From contig CM063500.1 in assembly GCA_032207245.1 (NCBI GenBank), positions 79,486,697 through 79,550,696 on the forward strand: a stretch of DNA of 64,000 nt. The letters are read 5' to 3'. Position numbers and translations under genes: made by a program. Below are positions 44,940-56,499 of this stretch, piece after piece. This DNA comes from Pardosa pseudoannulata. Taxonomy: Eukaryota > Arthropoda > Arachnida > Araneae > Lycosidae. Below the pieces are notes generated by a model. That model saw nothing but the letters and a program-made list of their open reading frames with translations. It was not told the DNA's origin and ran no database searches. Each line of letters starts with the position of its first letter. Position 1 is the stretch's first letter.

Positions 44940-45383
44940 AATTAACATTACATGAAAGGTAAAAACAGTTTGTCCCTAGACAGCAAATATTAATACTAAA
45001 AAGGTAAAGAGAGAAAGTTATAATAAGAGAGTAGAAAGTTTAAAAGGGATAGAGAGTTTTTATGTAGATGCAAGCATCAATTTTATAAAATTTTAATCAG
45101 TTTTTTGGCCCGCCTCGACTGGGCACGCCTAGCTTGACTGATTTATAAAGCGGCTCTCCACTGCCACATGCGAGTCTATGCACATAAATCCTTCGCTGCT
45201 CCTAGAAACTTTGCATCTCAATTTAAAACACCACAATATAAAAATATTGACAATTAGTGGTAATACAGATCTATTTCGATTGTTTGCAGTGGATACCTAC
45301 CTTCAGTTTAAAGTACTTGAATAAAATGGTGTTCCTATTGCCTCAGAAATTTACCTTTTCATATTTAACACCTACTCAACCTT
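44940..45383. other. stretch without a gene
   Basis: Mostly AT-rich, with a small GC-rich patch at 45105-45180. No frame or repeat recognised. Confidence 0.45.
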
Positions 45384-45387
45384 TTAA

Positions 45388-46114
45388 TGCACAGTTTTTT
45401 TTTTAAAGCCGGCCAAAAAAAAATCAATTTTTTTATTGTAAAAAACACAATTTAGAACGTTGTCTTGACAAAAAAAATTACAAAAATACAAAAATAATCA
45501 AAATTTGAGTATATTGGATATTTATACAATTGGTATGATTTCTAATTTTTAGAATATTATTATTATTGTCGAAAGAGTATATTGTTCAATTGGTAGACAA
45601 TCTACCAATTGACAGTATAATGTGTCATCCCTTGATGCGTAGGTAGTAAATATAAAACCCTTATGTTTCATATCTCAAAAATAAAGTATATAAAGTGACG
45701 CCTCGAGTCAAGGATGTCTTTACAGCCAGAGCTTAGTAATAAAATAGTTAACAATTATATTTTATTTTACATTATATTTTAGTAAAATATATATTGAAAA
45801 ATGAGCGAATTAGAATCTGAATCTGAATACGCTGTCGGAAAGTGGCACACAAGGAAGAGATAAGTCGTAAGTGATAAGTAGAAAAAATATATATTTTATA
45901 CTTGAATAAGTAAGTGTTATAGCTTACAATCCCATGTAAATGATAAATATCAATAAAACGATTATTTTTTTTTCTTTTACATTGTTATTTTCAATTCTCG
46001 ATTGCATTCGAGTGTGAAAAATTATAGCAACATAAAGTACAACGCCGCTCGAATTATCTCGAGTGTGCACAGTTTGGCCAGTTTAGCGCTCTCGAGTTAA
46101 CTCGAGCGTGCACG
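45388..46114. mobile_element. possible TTAA element with palindromic CTCGAG subterminal motifs
   Basis: TTAA at 45384-45387 and 46115-46118; ends TGCACAG / GCGTGCACG are only loosely inverted. Near the right end are CTCGAGTTAACTCGAG and CTCGAATTATCTCGAG. It includes a short acidic open frame from about 45801 (MSELESESEYAV...), a composition like piggyBac N-termini but too short to assign. Confidence 0.4.
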
Positions 46115-46135
46115 TTAAGGGGTTGAACAGAGTCT

Positions 46136-46373
46136 GTAGCACAGCTTAGAGGCAAGATCAGTATAAGTGTGGCCTCTCTGGATTCGATTCCTACTCCAGG
46201 ATTGAAGCTTTTAATTTACTGTAACATTTTCAAAAACTCTTCACTATTGCTTTTTTTTCTTTCCCTCTATTACATTTGTTTCCTGCACCGTATAGTCTTT
46301 TACTATTTTGTTTCGCGCAATTTATCCTTACCTATTTTTTGATCCAGTAAACACTAACCAACCAACCAGTTAT
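46136..46373 (+). mobile_element. tRNA-like SINE, second type
   Basis: Box A-like GTAGCACAGCTTAGAGGC and box B-like GGATTCGATTCC, 38 nt apart, then an unrelated body and a CCAACCAACC tail. Not homologous to family 1 outside the tRNA-like part. Confidence 0.55.
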
Positions 46374-47159
46374 TAAGTATTTTCCCCATGGGGGAGCATC
46401 AGATATTTAAAAGCGATTCGATGGTGCATGGTTCATAAAAAATTGAGAAGCCCTGTTGTATAGAACTGTCTAGTATAGTTTAAAGGATTCATTGTGAAAT
46501 CACTTTTCTGTTCCCTATTGTAACACTTCTAGCGTATAAGTTACTAGGGATGAAACGGATGTCAGTTTTTCCGGATAACGGATACTGGATTTCTGGCCAG
46601 AATTTCAGCCGGATATCCGACTGGATATCAGCATGTTTTGCCTTTTTCTTTTTAAATTGATTTTAAATAAATCAATTTTATGTACTTTATTTTTGGCAAC
46701 CAAATTGTAGTATTTTCTCACCTTTTATATTTTTTAATTGGTCAACTACTTGTACCAGGTTTGACCAACCTACGGTTCTTTGAGGGATTCTTTGTGGCTC
46801 TAGATAAATGTACTCGAGTTCCCTTTTCATTTTTGTGTTATTATATTTTTAAAAAATATTACAACTAATGAAGTTCCGGCAATGCCGGGTAAAAAAATCT
46901 GTCTTGTTGGGCTTTTAAGAGATGATTCTCCAATTCCCCAATCCACACGGATTCACTGCATAATTCACCGAGAACATCTCGTTGCAAAATATTTAAAATA
47001 TCCTGATGTTATGAAAATAGTGTAATTCCTTGTAAATTACATTCGCACAAATGCTACAAAATCATGAACAATTCAAAATTTTCCTTGAACAATTAAAGGA
47101 CGAAGAACTTCCAAATAACATTCAATAAATATAATTTCTGTAAAAAAATTGTTTAATAC

Positions 47160-47160
<1 letters not shown>

Positions 47161-47190
<30 letters not shown>

Positions 47191-48690
47191 CTCGGTGGCA
47201 AACAGCCTTCCCTAAGGATTAGGCTTTCAAATGTTTACCACGAAACAGTTCACTCCGCAACAGTAGAACAAAAAAAAGAAAAAAAAATTAAAAAAAAAAT
47301 TAGAGAATATAGTCGTTAATTATCATTTAAAAAAAAGCCCATAGTTTAAGTAACTAAAACGAAACCCTGGAAGAAGGTAACATTATGCTTGCCGTTGATA
47401 TTAAGAAAAAAGAAAAAAAAAAGTTAAAACTAGCGAAAGAAGATTAAAAATAAACCAAAACTAGAACGAATCCCTAGTTAGGTGATGTTAAATGGTTTAC
47501 AAGATAAAATTAGGAACAGGATACTTTTACATAATTAACTTAGAGAGGGGGGTCTCCAAGCATGGGTCCAGCCCCGAAAGTGATTAAAAACAAACACTTG
47601 TCTGTACAGATATTTGAATTTGTGCTGTTGTACCAATGAGCGTTACAAACATCTTGAAAAACATGTACATTAAAAATTAACAAGAGAAAGGAACATAGAT
47701 TGACAACAAAAAGAAGATTTTGTTGAAATGAGAAATAATTTATAGAAAGTCAATCTATTATTACTTGAGCTATTTAAAAACAAAATTAATTTTTAACAAT
47801 TTCATAAAAATATTTACAGTACAATAAAAAGGGATGGCTTGACCATTTAGCTGGTGCAAGTGATTAGTTCACAGTTTTCAATCATCATCCAGGAGATTAG
47901 TTTCTGTGCCTTACTGCGCAGGACTTTGTTTGTTTGTAAAAGCTGGAACCACTTCGATTCCGCTCCAATCGGAGGTTCTTTAAGATGAAAATCCTTTGTT
48001 AAGTTGCAAGAGAAAAGGTAGTGCAGAGAGTTACCTTCCTGACCACAAATACAGTTTGAAGACCCAGTCGCCAAATGAAAACGAGAGAGATATTGAGGGA
48101 AGGGACCATGTCCCGTTAGAAGAGCATTTATGTGTGGTGAATTAGATAAGCGGGCTGGGTCGACCTTCTTTAGAAAACGATATAGAGTGCGGCCAGTGTG
48201 AATAGAATCCCAATAGCACTGCCAATCCTCTAATAGTTTAGAGTATAGGATATTTCTGATATGTCTGGCTGTTATTGGAATGTTAATTTCAGGTGGTCTT
48301 AAGGCCGCGTTTTTCGCAAGTTTGTCCGCCATCTCGTTACCCTCATGGCCTGCATGTGCTTTAATCCAGTGCAATTCAAGTTTTGTTTTAGATTTGGCAA
48401 GTAAGTAGAGGGATTTTTGGATATTTTGTACTTGAGGGTTAACTTGGTTAAATTTTTTTATTGCAAGTAGGCTAGCCTTACTGTCTGAAAGTATTGAAAC
48501 ACTAGTCTCAGGACGCTTTGCTAGAAGCCAATTTAATGCCTCCTGGATTGCGTAGAGTTCCGCTTGGAAAACCGAACCATGGCTGTTTAGAGATACGGAC
48601 CAGGAGGTCTGTAGTTTTGAATTCCCGAAAATTGATAGGCAGCTCCAACTCCGTTGTCTAATTTAGAGCCATCCGTGAAGATGTAATTCG
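47161..48690 (-). mobile_element. 5'-truncated LINE with poly(A) end
   Basis: A run of T at 47161-47186 on the plus strand is the poly(A) tail of a minus-strand LINE. The 3' UTR runs to 47847, then ORF2's RNase H end to about 48690, where the flanking hAT sequence resumes. A different LINE type from the one at 19756-21963. Confidence 0.8.
47847..48690 (-). pseudogene. LINE RNase H domain and C-terminal end
   Basis: Catalytic motifs in order: FTDGSKLDNGVG (first Asp), FQAELYAIQEALNWL (Glu), ILSDSKASL (Asp), HWIKAHAGHEGNEMADKLAK (His/Glu/Asp block). Then about 130 residues with a C-terminal C-x-C...H...C pattern (NCICGQEGNSLHYLFSC) typical of I/Jockey-group ORF2 ends. The first motif is in a different frame from the rest, so there is at least one frameshift. 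The last 175 codons are open. Confidence 0.85.
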
Positions 48691-48753
48691 AAAAATTTGA
48701 AATTTTGAAAAATGGCTCGGATTATCAAGGAGCTTCGCCACCCTGATTTGTAT

Positions 48754-49729
48754 AAATTTATTTAATCTTTTTCTTATTTTAAGTTTAGTACTCAATATCT
48801 CAATTTGGCATTATTTAATTAGAAACCTCAAGTCTGAACAAAAGCATTTTTAATAGTACTTTACTTTTCTTCTTTAATGATTCTTATGTTTGTGTATGAA
48901 AAATTTCAAGAACATATTCACACTTTTTTTTCAGTAAATTATCTTTATTTTTCTATCCTCCAAAATAGTAAGTTTTGTCTTTTTTGTTCTCAGATACAAG
49001 AACACAATTTTGCAGACTGAAAAAAGAATGATTTATATTTTTTGTAATGAAATGTATAAATAAACCTAATTTTTTTTCCATAACACTTTTTTTTTACATA
49101 ATGCTTCAAAATACTTATATGCATTGTTTCATATAGTATATTGTTTAGCACTTTATTTTGTTATATTTATCTTATTTCTCGATGTATAATTTTTGGCCGG
49201 ATATACTGCCGGATAATTGTAAAATTCAGCTACTGCCAATTATCTGGTATAGTGGTCGGATAACCATTGCATCTCTTTTAGTTACTATTATTAATTCTAT
49301 GCAATGGAAAGAGGGAAATACAGAGCATGTATTACCGGTTTTCCTTCAAAATCTCGATGTGTTTAAAATTTTCCTGTAGAGTTGTTGGGGAAGAGATAAC
49401 CTCGAGATAGGAAAAATTTATTCTAAATACAGCTGAACTTATTTTACAATGAATCAAAATACGTCCCCTTAAATACAGCCAATCAAAGTGAAGATCCCAG
49501 ACTATGTTTTTCCTGTTCAATTGAGATTGTAAAAGTAGAAAAAAAATTTAAAAGTCTTTTTACACGGCACCATGTACGTTATGAAAAAGCAGCCGATTCA
49601 ATTTAGGATTCTTTTTCCTGTTAAAGAATGTGGATTTCTTTGTGATAGCGGAAAGTTTTCTACAGATTAAGGGCTTTATTACAAATTAACTGGAATAGAC
49701 TGGTTGAAAATTTTTCGCTGTACCACAAG
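48754..49729. other. AT-rich stretch without a gene
   Basis: Flanks of the hAT/LINE insertion; includes a TGCCGGATAATTGTAAAATT-like patch near 49210. Nothing recognised. Confidence 0.45.
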
Positions 49730-50330
49730 AAATCTGTACATTCTTTACCAGTAAAAAGAGTCATAAACTAACACTTACATGTTATCGTGGGATAAGTATC
49801 TGTACATTCTTTATCAGCAAAAAGAATCAGACTAACATGTTGACAGGGAATAAGTATCTGTACATTCTTTACCAGTAAAAAGAGTCAAACTAACAGGTTG
49901 ACGGGGAATAAGTATTCTTTACCAGTAAAAAAGAGTCAAACTAACATGTTATCGTGGGATAAGTATCTGTACATTCTTTACCATCAAAAAGTCATAAACT
50001 AACATGTTGACAGGGAATAAGTATCTGTACATTCTTTACCAGTAAAAAGAATCAGACTAACACTTATATGTTGACGTGGAATAAGTATCCGTACATTCTT
50101 TACCAGCAAAAAGAGTCAATCTAACATGTTGACGGGGAATAAGTATCTGTACATTCTTTACCATCAAAAAGTCATAAACTAACATGTTGACAGGGAATAA
50201 GTATCGGTACATTCTTTATCAGCAAAAAGAATCAGACTAACACTTATATGTTGACGTGGAATAAGTATCCGTACATTCTTTACCAGCAAAAAGAGTCAAT
50301 CTAACGCGTACATGTTAACGAGGGATAAAA
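49730..50330. repeat. 58/64-bp tandem repeat, 10 units
   Basis: Units contain TGTACATTCTTTACCAG, AAAAAGAGTCA and ACATGTTGACGGGGAATAAG. Lengths vary by a 6-bp block (ACTTAY) near the middle. Spacing is irregular and units are diverged, so this is not a CRISPR array. Confidence 0.9.
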
Positions 50331-50337
50331 CATTTCG

Positions 50338-52905
50338 CAATATGGAGGATACAAATAAAGATCTAAATTGGAAATGTGTTTTTAAATTTCCTAAAATTGA
50401 AAATTTTGCTTAGTGTACGAGTTTTACTTTAACTTTGTTTTATTCATATCTAACTAAACAAGTACTACATTGTTTAAATATTGTCTAAAATTAAAACTCT
50501 GTATAAAAAATTTAGGAGTTTTATTTTTTAAGTAAAAAAAAGCCAAAAAATTTTCATTCATAAAATATCAATTTAATAATAATAGTAAAAAAAGCTTAGT
50601 GTTCTTGTGTTCATTTGATTGACTAACTAATTTTGTTAATGAGCCCACCTGCACACTCGAAGAGGATGCAGATATGGGAAAAAATTAACTAACAAATGAT
50701 TAGAAAAGAGAAAAAAAAGGGGCGTTGAACCGAGGTGTAAAGTTGTGGAAAAATGACTTGGAAAAGGAGTTGAGGTCGGGAGCCAGACTTGATGAGTGCT
50801 GTCCATCGGAAGAATGTACTCCTGTACAATATTTTTGGAAATTTTATTAAGATACAGCTTTCGTGCCCTATTTTTTCTGTTCTTTAATCAGTGGTTCGTT
50901 CCCCTCCCCCCCAAAAAATAACTATAAGTTTAAAAGGTTACCCAAAATATAAAAGTTGAATATCCCTGGTATGAGGAAAGTGATGTATTCGTACAAAAAT
51001 TCGACTTTGAGATTTTGATTGATCTTCACGTTTTGGACCTCCTTGAGTACAAAAATACCATTTTTGGGGTTATGTCTGTAAGTCACAACAACACGAGAAC
51101 ACTTTGCCTTTGAGAAACTAAATTTTAACTAACAAGTACATGTTGACGTGGGATAAAGCCTTTAGACACATGATAGATACAAATAAAGATCTAAATTGGA
51201 AATATATTCTTAAATTTCACTAAAATTGAAAATTTTGCTTAGTGTACGAGTTTTACTTTTACTCTATATTATTCATATTTAACTAACACAAGTGCTACAT
51301 TGTTTAAATATTGTCTAAAATTAAAACTGTTTAAAAAATATTAGTAGCTTTAATTTTTATTTAAGTAAAAAGAGCCAAAAAATTTTCATTCATAAAATAT
51401 CCATTTAATAATAAAAAAAGCTTAGAGTTCGTGTGTTTATTTGATTGACTGTAACTAATTTTGGACCCACCTGCACACTCGAAGGGGATTCAGATATGGG
51501 AAAAATTTAACAAATGATTGGAAAAGAGAAAAAAAAATGGGGCGTTGAACCGATGTGTAAAGTTGTGGAAAAAAAATTGGAAAATGAGTTGAGGTCGGCA
51601 GCCGGACTTGATGAGTGCTGTCCATTGGAAGAAAGTACATCTGTACAATATTTTTGGAAATTTTTATTAAGATACAGCTTTCGCGACATATTTTTTCTGT
51701 TCTTTAATGAGTGGTTCGGTCCCCTCCCCCAAAAAAAATAACTAAGGGTTACCCAAAATGTAAAAGTTGAATATCCCTGGTATGGGGAAGTGATGTATTC
51801 GTACAAAAATTCGACTTTGAGATTTTGATTGATCTTCACGGACCTCCTTGAGTACGAAAATACCATTTTTGGGATTATGTCTGTCTGTAAGTCACAACAA
51901 CACGAGAACACGTTGCCTTTGAGAAACTAAATTTTAACTAACAAGTACATGTTGACGTGGGATAAGGCTTTTAGACACATGGAGGATACAAATAAAGATC
52001 TAAATTGGAAATATGTTTTAAAATTTTGCTTAATTTACGAGTTTTACTTTAACTGTTTTATTCATATTTAACTAAATAAGTGCTACATTGTTTAAATATT
52101 GCCTAAAATTAAAACTGTTTAAAAATATTAGTAGTTTTAATTTTTATTTAAGTAAAAAAAAAGCCAAATATTTTTCATTCATAAAATATCAATTTAATAA
52201 TAATAGTAAAAAAAAGCTTAGTGTTCTTGTGTTCATTTGATTGACTGTAAATAATTTTGTTAATGGACCCACCTGCACACTCGAAGGGGATTCAGATATG
52301 GGAAAAATTTAACCAACAAATGATTGGAAAAGAGAAAAAAATGGGGCGTTGAACCGATGTGTAAAGTTGTGGAAAAAAAATTGGAAAATGAGTTGAGGTC
52401 GGCAGCCGGACTTGATGAGTGCTGTCCATCGGAAGAAAGTACATCTATACAATATTTTTGGAAATTTTATTAAGATAAAGCTTTCGTGCCTGATTTTTCT
52501 GTTCTTTAATCAGTGGTTCGTTCCCTCCCCCCCAAAAAAACTAAATTTGTAGTGTTACCCAAAATGTGAAAGTTGAATGTCCTGGTATGAGGAAAGTGAT
52601 GTATTCGTACAAAAAATTCGACTTTGAGATTTTGATTGATCTTCATGGACCTCCTTGAGTACGAAAATACCATTTTTGGGATTATGTCTGTCTGTAAGTC
52701 ACAACAATGTAAGAATGCCTTTGAGAAACTAAATTTTAACTAACAAGTACATGTTGACGTGGGAAAAGGGCTTTAGACACATGGAGGATACAAATAAAGA
52801 TCAAAATTGAAAATATGTTTTTAAATTTCTTAAAATTGAAAATTTTGCTTAGTGTACGAATTTTACATTAACTCTGTTTTATTCATAACTAAACAAGTGC
52901 TACAT
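50338..52905. repeat. ~0.81-0.83-kb complex tandem repeat, three units plus part of a fourth
   Basis: Units begin at GATACAAATAAAGATC (near 50349, 51176, 51986, 52789) and contain CCCACCTGCACACTCGAAG, GGGGCGTTGAACCGA, GGTTCGTTCCCCTCC and GATTGATCTTCACG motifs. The end of each unit (ACATGTTGACGTGGGATAA) matches the end of the adjacent 58-bp repeat. A partial copy lies at 55990-56490, and a short inverted piece at about 13680-13780. Open frames inside (51507-51911) are not kept between units. Confidence 0.9.
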
Positions 52906-52907
52906 TG

Positions 52908-53080
52908 GTTTGGTTTGGAGTGCTCGGTCTATTTTTTGCAACACGAGAGCTAATGAGACCGGGACCTACAGCTTAAAGCCGATTCCGAACGGCTACGAAC
53001 ATCCATGCCACTGCGGGATTCGAATCCACGAACACGGGTACCGAAGGCCAACACCCTAACCAATCGGCCATCGTTCGGCT
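52908..53080 (-). mobile_element. tRNA-derived SINE family 1 inside the 0.8-kb tandem repeat
   Basis: Full length, box B GGGATTCGAATCC. Interrupts the fourth, partial unit of the tandem array. Confidence 0.9.
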
Positions 53081-53432
53081 AAGTACTTCGTTGTTTAAAT
53101 ATAGTCTAAAAATAAAACTGTTTAAAACATGTTCTTGTCGTTCAGTGTAGCTGAAGATAGCATGAGAATTATTGATACGATGTACATCAGCAATGATATT
53201 TGAAGAGATTTTATGTCCATTTTACGTCCAATAACTAAAAACAGAAACGAGTTTTACCAGTACATTCACTTCACATGCACGTCCAAAATTGAAAACGACA
53301 AAAACTCTTCTTCAATTCACTTCTAATTGTTTTTCTAAGTACGAAACCAATCAATAAACTCTAAATTGCTCATTTGCATGATCAAAATAATTCAACAGTT
53401 AAAACTCAGGAATTTCCTCGTTCCGACTTTTT

Positions 53433-53589
53433 GGCCCTTACTCTGGTAGTTGCGATTCGGTTCGAACCTTCGTTGTGACGTTATTTTGACTTCAGCTTGC
53501 GGCCATTGTGCGAGCAAACGATCAAGCTAACGTCAAAGTGACGTCACAGCGAAGGTTCGAACCCAACCGCAACGTCCAGAGTAAGCGCC
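53433..53589. mobile_element. palindromic MITE (GGCCCTTACTC type)
   Basis: Ends GGCCCTTACTCTGG / CCAGAGTAAGCGCC; inner arms GGTTCGAACCTTCG / CGAAGGTTCGAACC. A related half lies near 63700-63772 (GAACCGCAACTCCCGAGTAA then GGGCCC). Confidence 0.75.
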
Positions 53590-53643
53590 TTTGGTTGCTA
53601 CTTACGGCGATCATCTACACCACTAGATTATCTAATGGCGTCA

Positions 53644-53790
53644 CGAGAAATGCATTTCGGCACTTTGGGTTATGACAAAGATGGAAGTTTTTGCTACTCT
53701 GGAAAGGATTTTCGTCATAATGACGTAGCCAGTCGAAAAAATCGACTATTCATATCGTTTAGAATCCCTGTGAGTAGCAGCCTTTGAAAA
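53644..53790 (+). repeat. inverted partner of 226-372
   Basis: See the partner. Here the frame ends in TGA just after SSL and could begin at ATG 53650. Confidence 0.6.
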
Positions 53791-53878
53791 AGAGCAAGTT
53801 TTCTCAAATAGTACACTGCCAATATTTTAATTAAAGCTTCTCTGGTGACAATGTGATGTACTGTTGAGTAAGTATCAA

Positions 53879-54017
53879 GGCCTGTTTCACCAAAGTCGTT
53901 TAACGGCTAACCACGATTAACCCATGGCGCCAATCAGTAGTGGGACGCAATATTCCGCTTAAACAGAGTTTAATCATGGTTAGCCTAGCCATTAAACGAC
54001 TTTGGTGAGACTGGCCC
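53879..54017. mobile_element. palindromic CAAAGTCG MITE
   Basis: 139 bp, ends GGCCTGTTTCACCAAAG / CTTTGGTGAGACTGGCCC. Confidence 0.85.
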
Positions 54018-54154
54018 ATAGTTATAGTTGTTGTTGTCTTATGCCACTTGGTCAAACAAAACATGATTGAGCCGGAGCCTACTCGATTTAAAGCAGAGGA
54101 GTGCGCCTTTCGTTTCTAACGAGCAACTCAAGGGTGAAAGTACGACTTATGCTC

Positions 54155-54375
54155 AAGTGGATCCTCGTAATTTTTAAGCAGGTACCAAGCAGAAGATCCA
54201 TAGGCTGGGTCTGCCACAACCACAGGTATTTATTGAGAACTTGGAGGACATTGTAACCACGAATTTGTTTTAAGCTCCCCAGGCACCTTTAACGAACACG
54301 GCGGATCTTAGGCCGGCTCGGGCTCAAACTCACGCCCTCCAGTTACGAGAGCGTTGAATTTGGCGACTGAGCTGA
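54155..54375 (-). mobile_element. tRNA-derived SINE, third type
   Basis: Minus-strand head TCAGCTCAGTCGCC (box A) and GAGTTTGAGCCC (box B); body with CTCGTAATTT and GAGGACATTG motifs (plus-strand view). Body-only fragments of the same family lie at 411-533 and 29541-29695. Confidence 0.6.
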
Positions 54376-55138
54376 ATGGATCCAGGCCCATACTGTTTTC
54401 AACTGATCATCAGCAACTTTCGCCCAAACCGGGGCAGGCGAACTCGAAAGTTAAAACCCGAATGATATCGGGCTGTTCAGCAAGGAAACTTTCTTACAGG
54501 AGTCACCGTCTGTGTGATCAACACCTGCTAAATGACCACCTAATTAAATGATAATTTAAAAACAAATCAAATTATAACTTAAAAAAGGATTTAAGAAACT
54601 GAATCTAAGCAGAAGCCTGTAAAGTAGTTTTCTGCCAAGGTTCTTGGAGGTAACTTGTTTCGCTTGCGTATTTACATTTTCTCTACGGCTACTTCCCTTC
54701 ATTTTGTGTCTATATTCTTTGTTCTGCCTTCTGTATGTGTTGGGAAATGAAATTGTTGCTTTCTCTATAAATTTCTAGTTTTATTGTTAGATTTTGTAAT
54801 AGGTAGATGATTTGTTGATGAATATCTTTCGGGGTATTTATCCTCAAATAATTAATCTTGCAATGCTCGTGTGGCGTTAGACAGGTTCATTTTTACTTTC
54901 TCGCATACGTAGTATAATTCCGACTAGTATAAGGCAGAAATCTTAAACCTTGGTTCACTGACACGCTATAGCTTTCTGAAACTTTGACCAGGGTTCCGCA
55001 AGTGATCACTATTTGGTTTGTCAAAGAGCCAAATTTTTAGTAAAATTGAAATTTTTATAAGAGATTGAATTCTTAAAGACATTTGCTTGTAAAAATAAAT
55101 ATAAATAAATAATTGTATAGATAAAATGAAATCTTACG
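54376..55138. other. stretch without a gene
   Basis: No repeat family or convincing frame seen; ordinary AT-rich sequence. Confidence 0.45.
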
Positions 55139-55301
55139 GCTGCTACCATATTACAGTCGACATATGTCACTGGTGACTTCAGCGTCATAATGACATCAAA
55201 AATCGCCATAGATGGGAATATGGTACCACAAATTCCCCTCTCTGACATCATTATGACGCAGAAGTCACCAGTGACATATGTCGCCCTTAATATGGTAGCT
55301 A
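55139..55301. mobile_element. palindromic MITE (GACATATGTCAC type)
   Basis: Long inverted arms: GACATATGTCACTGGTGACT near 55158 with its inverse near 55280, and TACCATATTA / TAATATGGTA at the tips. Confidence 0.75.
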
Positions 55302-55989
55302 TCTAAACTTCATAAAAGTCTGCTTCAATTATATTAATCAAGATGCATTACCTGACATATTAATCTCTTCTTTCCTCTACTTGCCTGTTTCCACAGGTCC
55401 TACGCATCTGTATTATTTGGGATAAATCCGACCTTTTGCGTTGCAGCATATATCCCGTACGACTAAACCAAACATTTGTATGTTATCCTTATTCTGTTCG
55501 TTAGATTTAGTCCCGCACAAGCGAGTGTTATTTTCTTCAACAATTATTCCATATGTGAAATAAAATACAGTCACAGACAAGTCATTAAAAGATTTTTATT
55601 AATTTGTTATAGTTTTAAATATTGCTGTTTATTATTGTTGTTAATTTTGTTTACAATTCATAGAGTATGTTTCAGAAAACAAAACAAAAATCATTAGCTA
55701 CTCTACTATTTAATACTTATTAAGGAGTTTGTATTAAGGTAAAATAAAGATGCAATAATATTTGTACTGATGTACTTTCCCACGATGGACAGAATGTGCA
55801 TACACAACTGTAGACTAAATTTCCAAGAAGAATATAGAAGCAGCTGTGGACTTCGAATTTTAATGGGGACCTGCGGAGGAGTTATAGCTGATGGAGTGGC
55901 ACAATTGTAACGGTCAAGACCAGGCAGGGATGCAGCCGTGGGATATGGGGGCAGTGGTTAGGCAATGTCAATTTTCACCAAAAAGGGTA

Positions 55990-56490
55990 TTTTAATGCGC
56001 CCACCTGCACGGTCGAAGGGGGGATGCAGATATGGAAAAAATGAACTAACAAATGATTGGAAAAGAGAAAAAAGGGGCGTTGAACTGAGGTGGAAAGTTG
56101 TGGAAAAAAAGACTTGAAAAAGGAGTTGAGGTCGGGAGCCGGACTTGATGTGCTGTCCATCGGAAGAAAGTACACCTGTACAATATTTTTGGAAATTTTA
56201 GTAAGATAAATCATTCATGCCCCATTTTTTTCTGTTCTTTAATCAAAGATTCGTTCACCCTCCTCCCCAATAAAAAACTAAGTTTAAAGGGTTACTCAAA
56301 ATGTAAAAGTTGAATGTCCCTGGTATGAGAAAAGTGTTGCAATCGTACAAAAATTCGACTTTGAGATTTTGATTGATCTTCACGTTTTGGACCTCCTTGA
56401 GTACGAAAATACCATTTTTGGGATTATGCCTGTCTGTAAGTCACACCAACACGAGAACACTTTGCCTTTGAGAAACTAAACTTTAATTAC
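55990..56490. repeat. isolated partial copy of the 0.8-kb repeat
   Basis: Covers CCCACCTGCACGGTCGAAG to TTGCCTTTGAGAAACTAAA, the right-hand part of the unit at 50338-52905. Confidence 0.85.
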
Positions 56491-56499
56491 GTACGTTAT

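Larger units (their letters stand above)
46756..48745. mobile_element. hAT-like CAGGGGTGG family, independent copy split by a LINE
   Basis: Left end CAGGTTTGACCAACCTACGG, right end AAGGAGCTTCGCCACCCTG. Flanks acttgtac / atttgtat form an 8-bp duplication with two mismatches. The interior matches the intron copies (TCCTGATGTTATGAAAATAG region). A LINE fragment occupies about 47161-48690. Confidence 0.7.

Noticed and set aside
46136..46210. Functional tRNA gene
   Set aside because: Box A and box B are present, but no cloverleaf with paired acceptor and anticodon stems could be drawn; it fits a SINE head better.
49730..50330. Regularly spaced repeats resembling a CRISPR array
   Set aside because: Units are contiguous and diverged with no conserved repeat/unique spacer pattern, and the DNA is eukaryotic.
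51507..51911. 134-codon minus-strand frame
   Set aside because: Lies in one unit of a tandem repeat and is not open in the other units.
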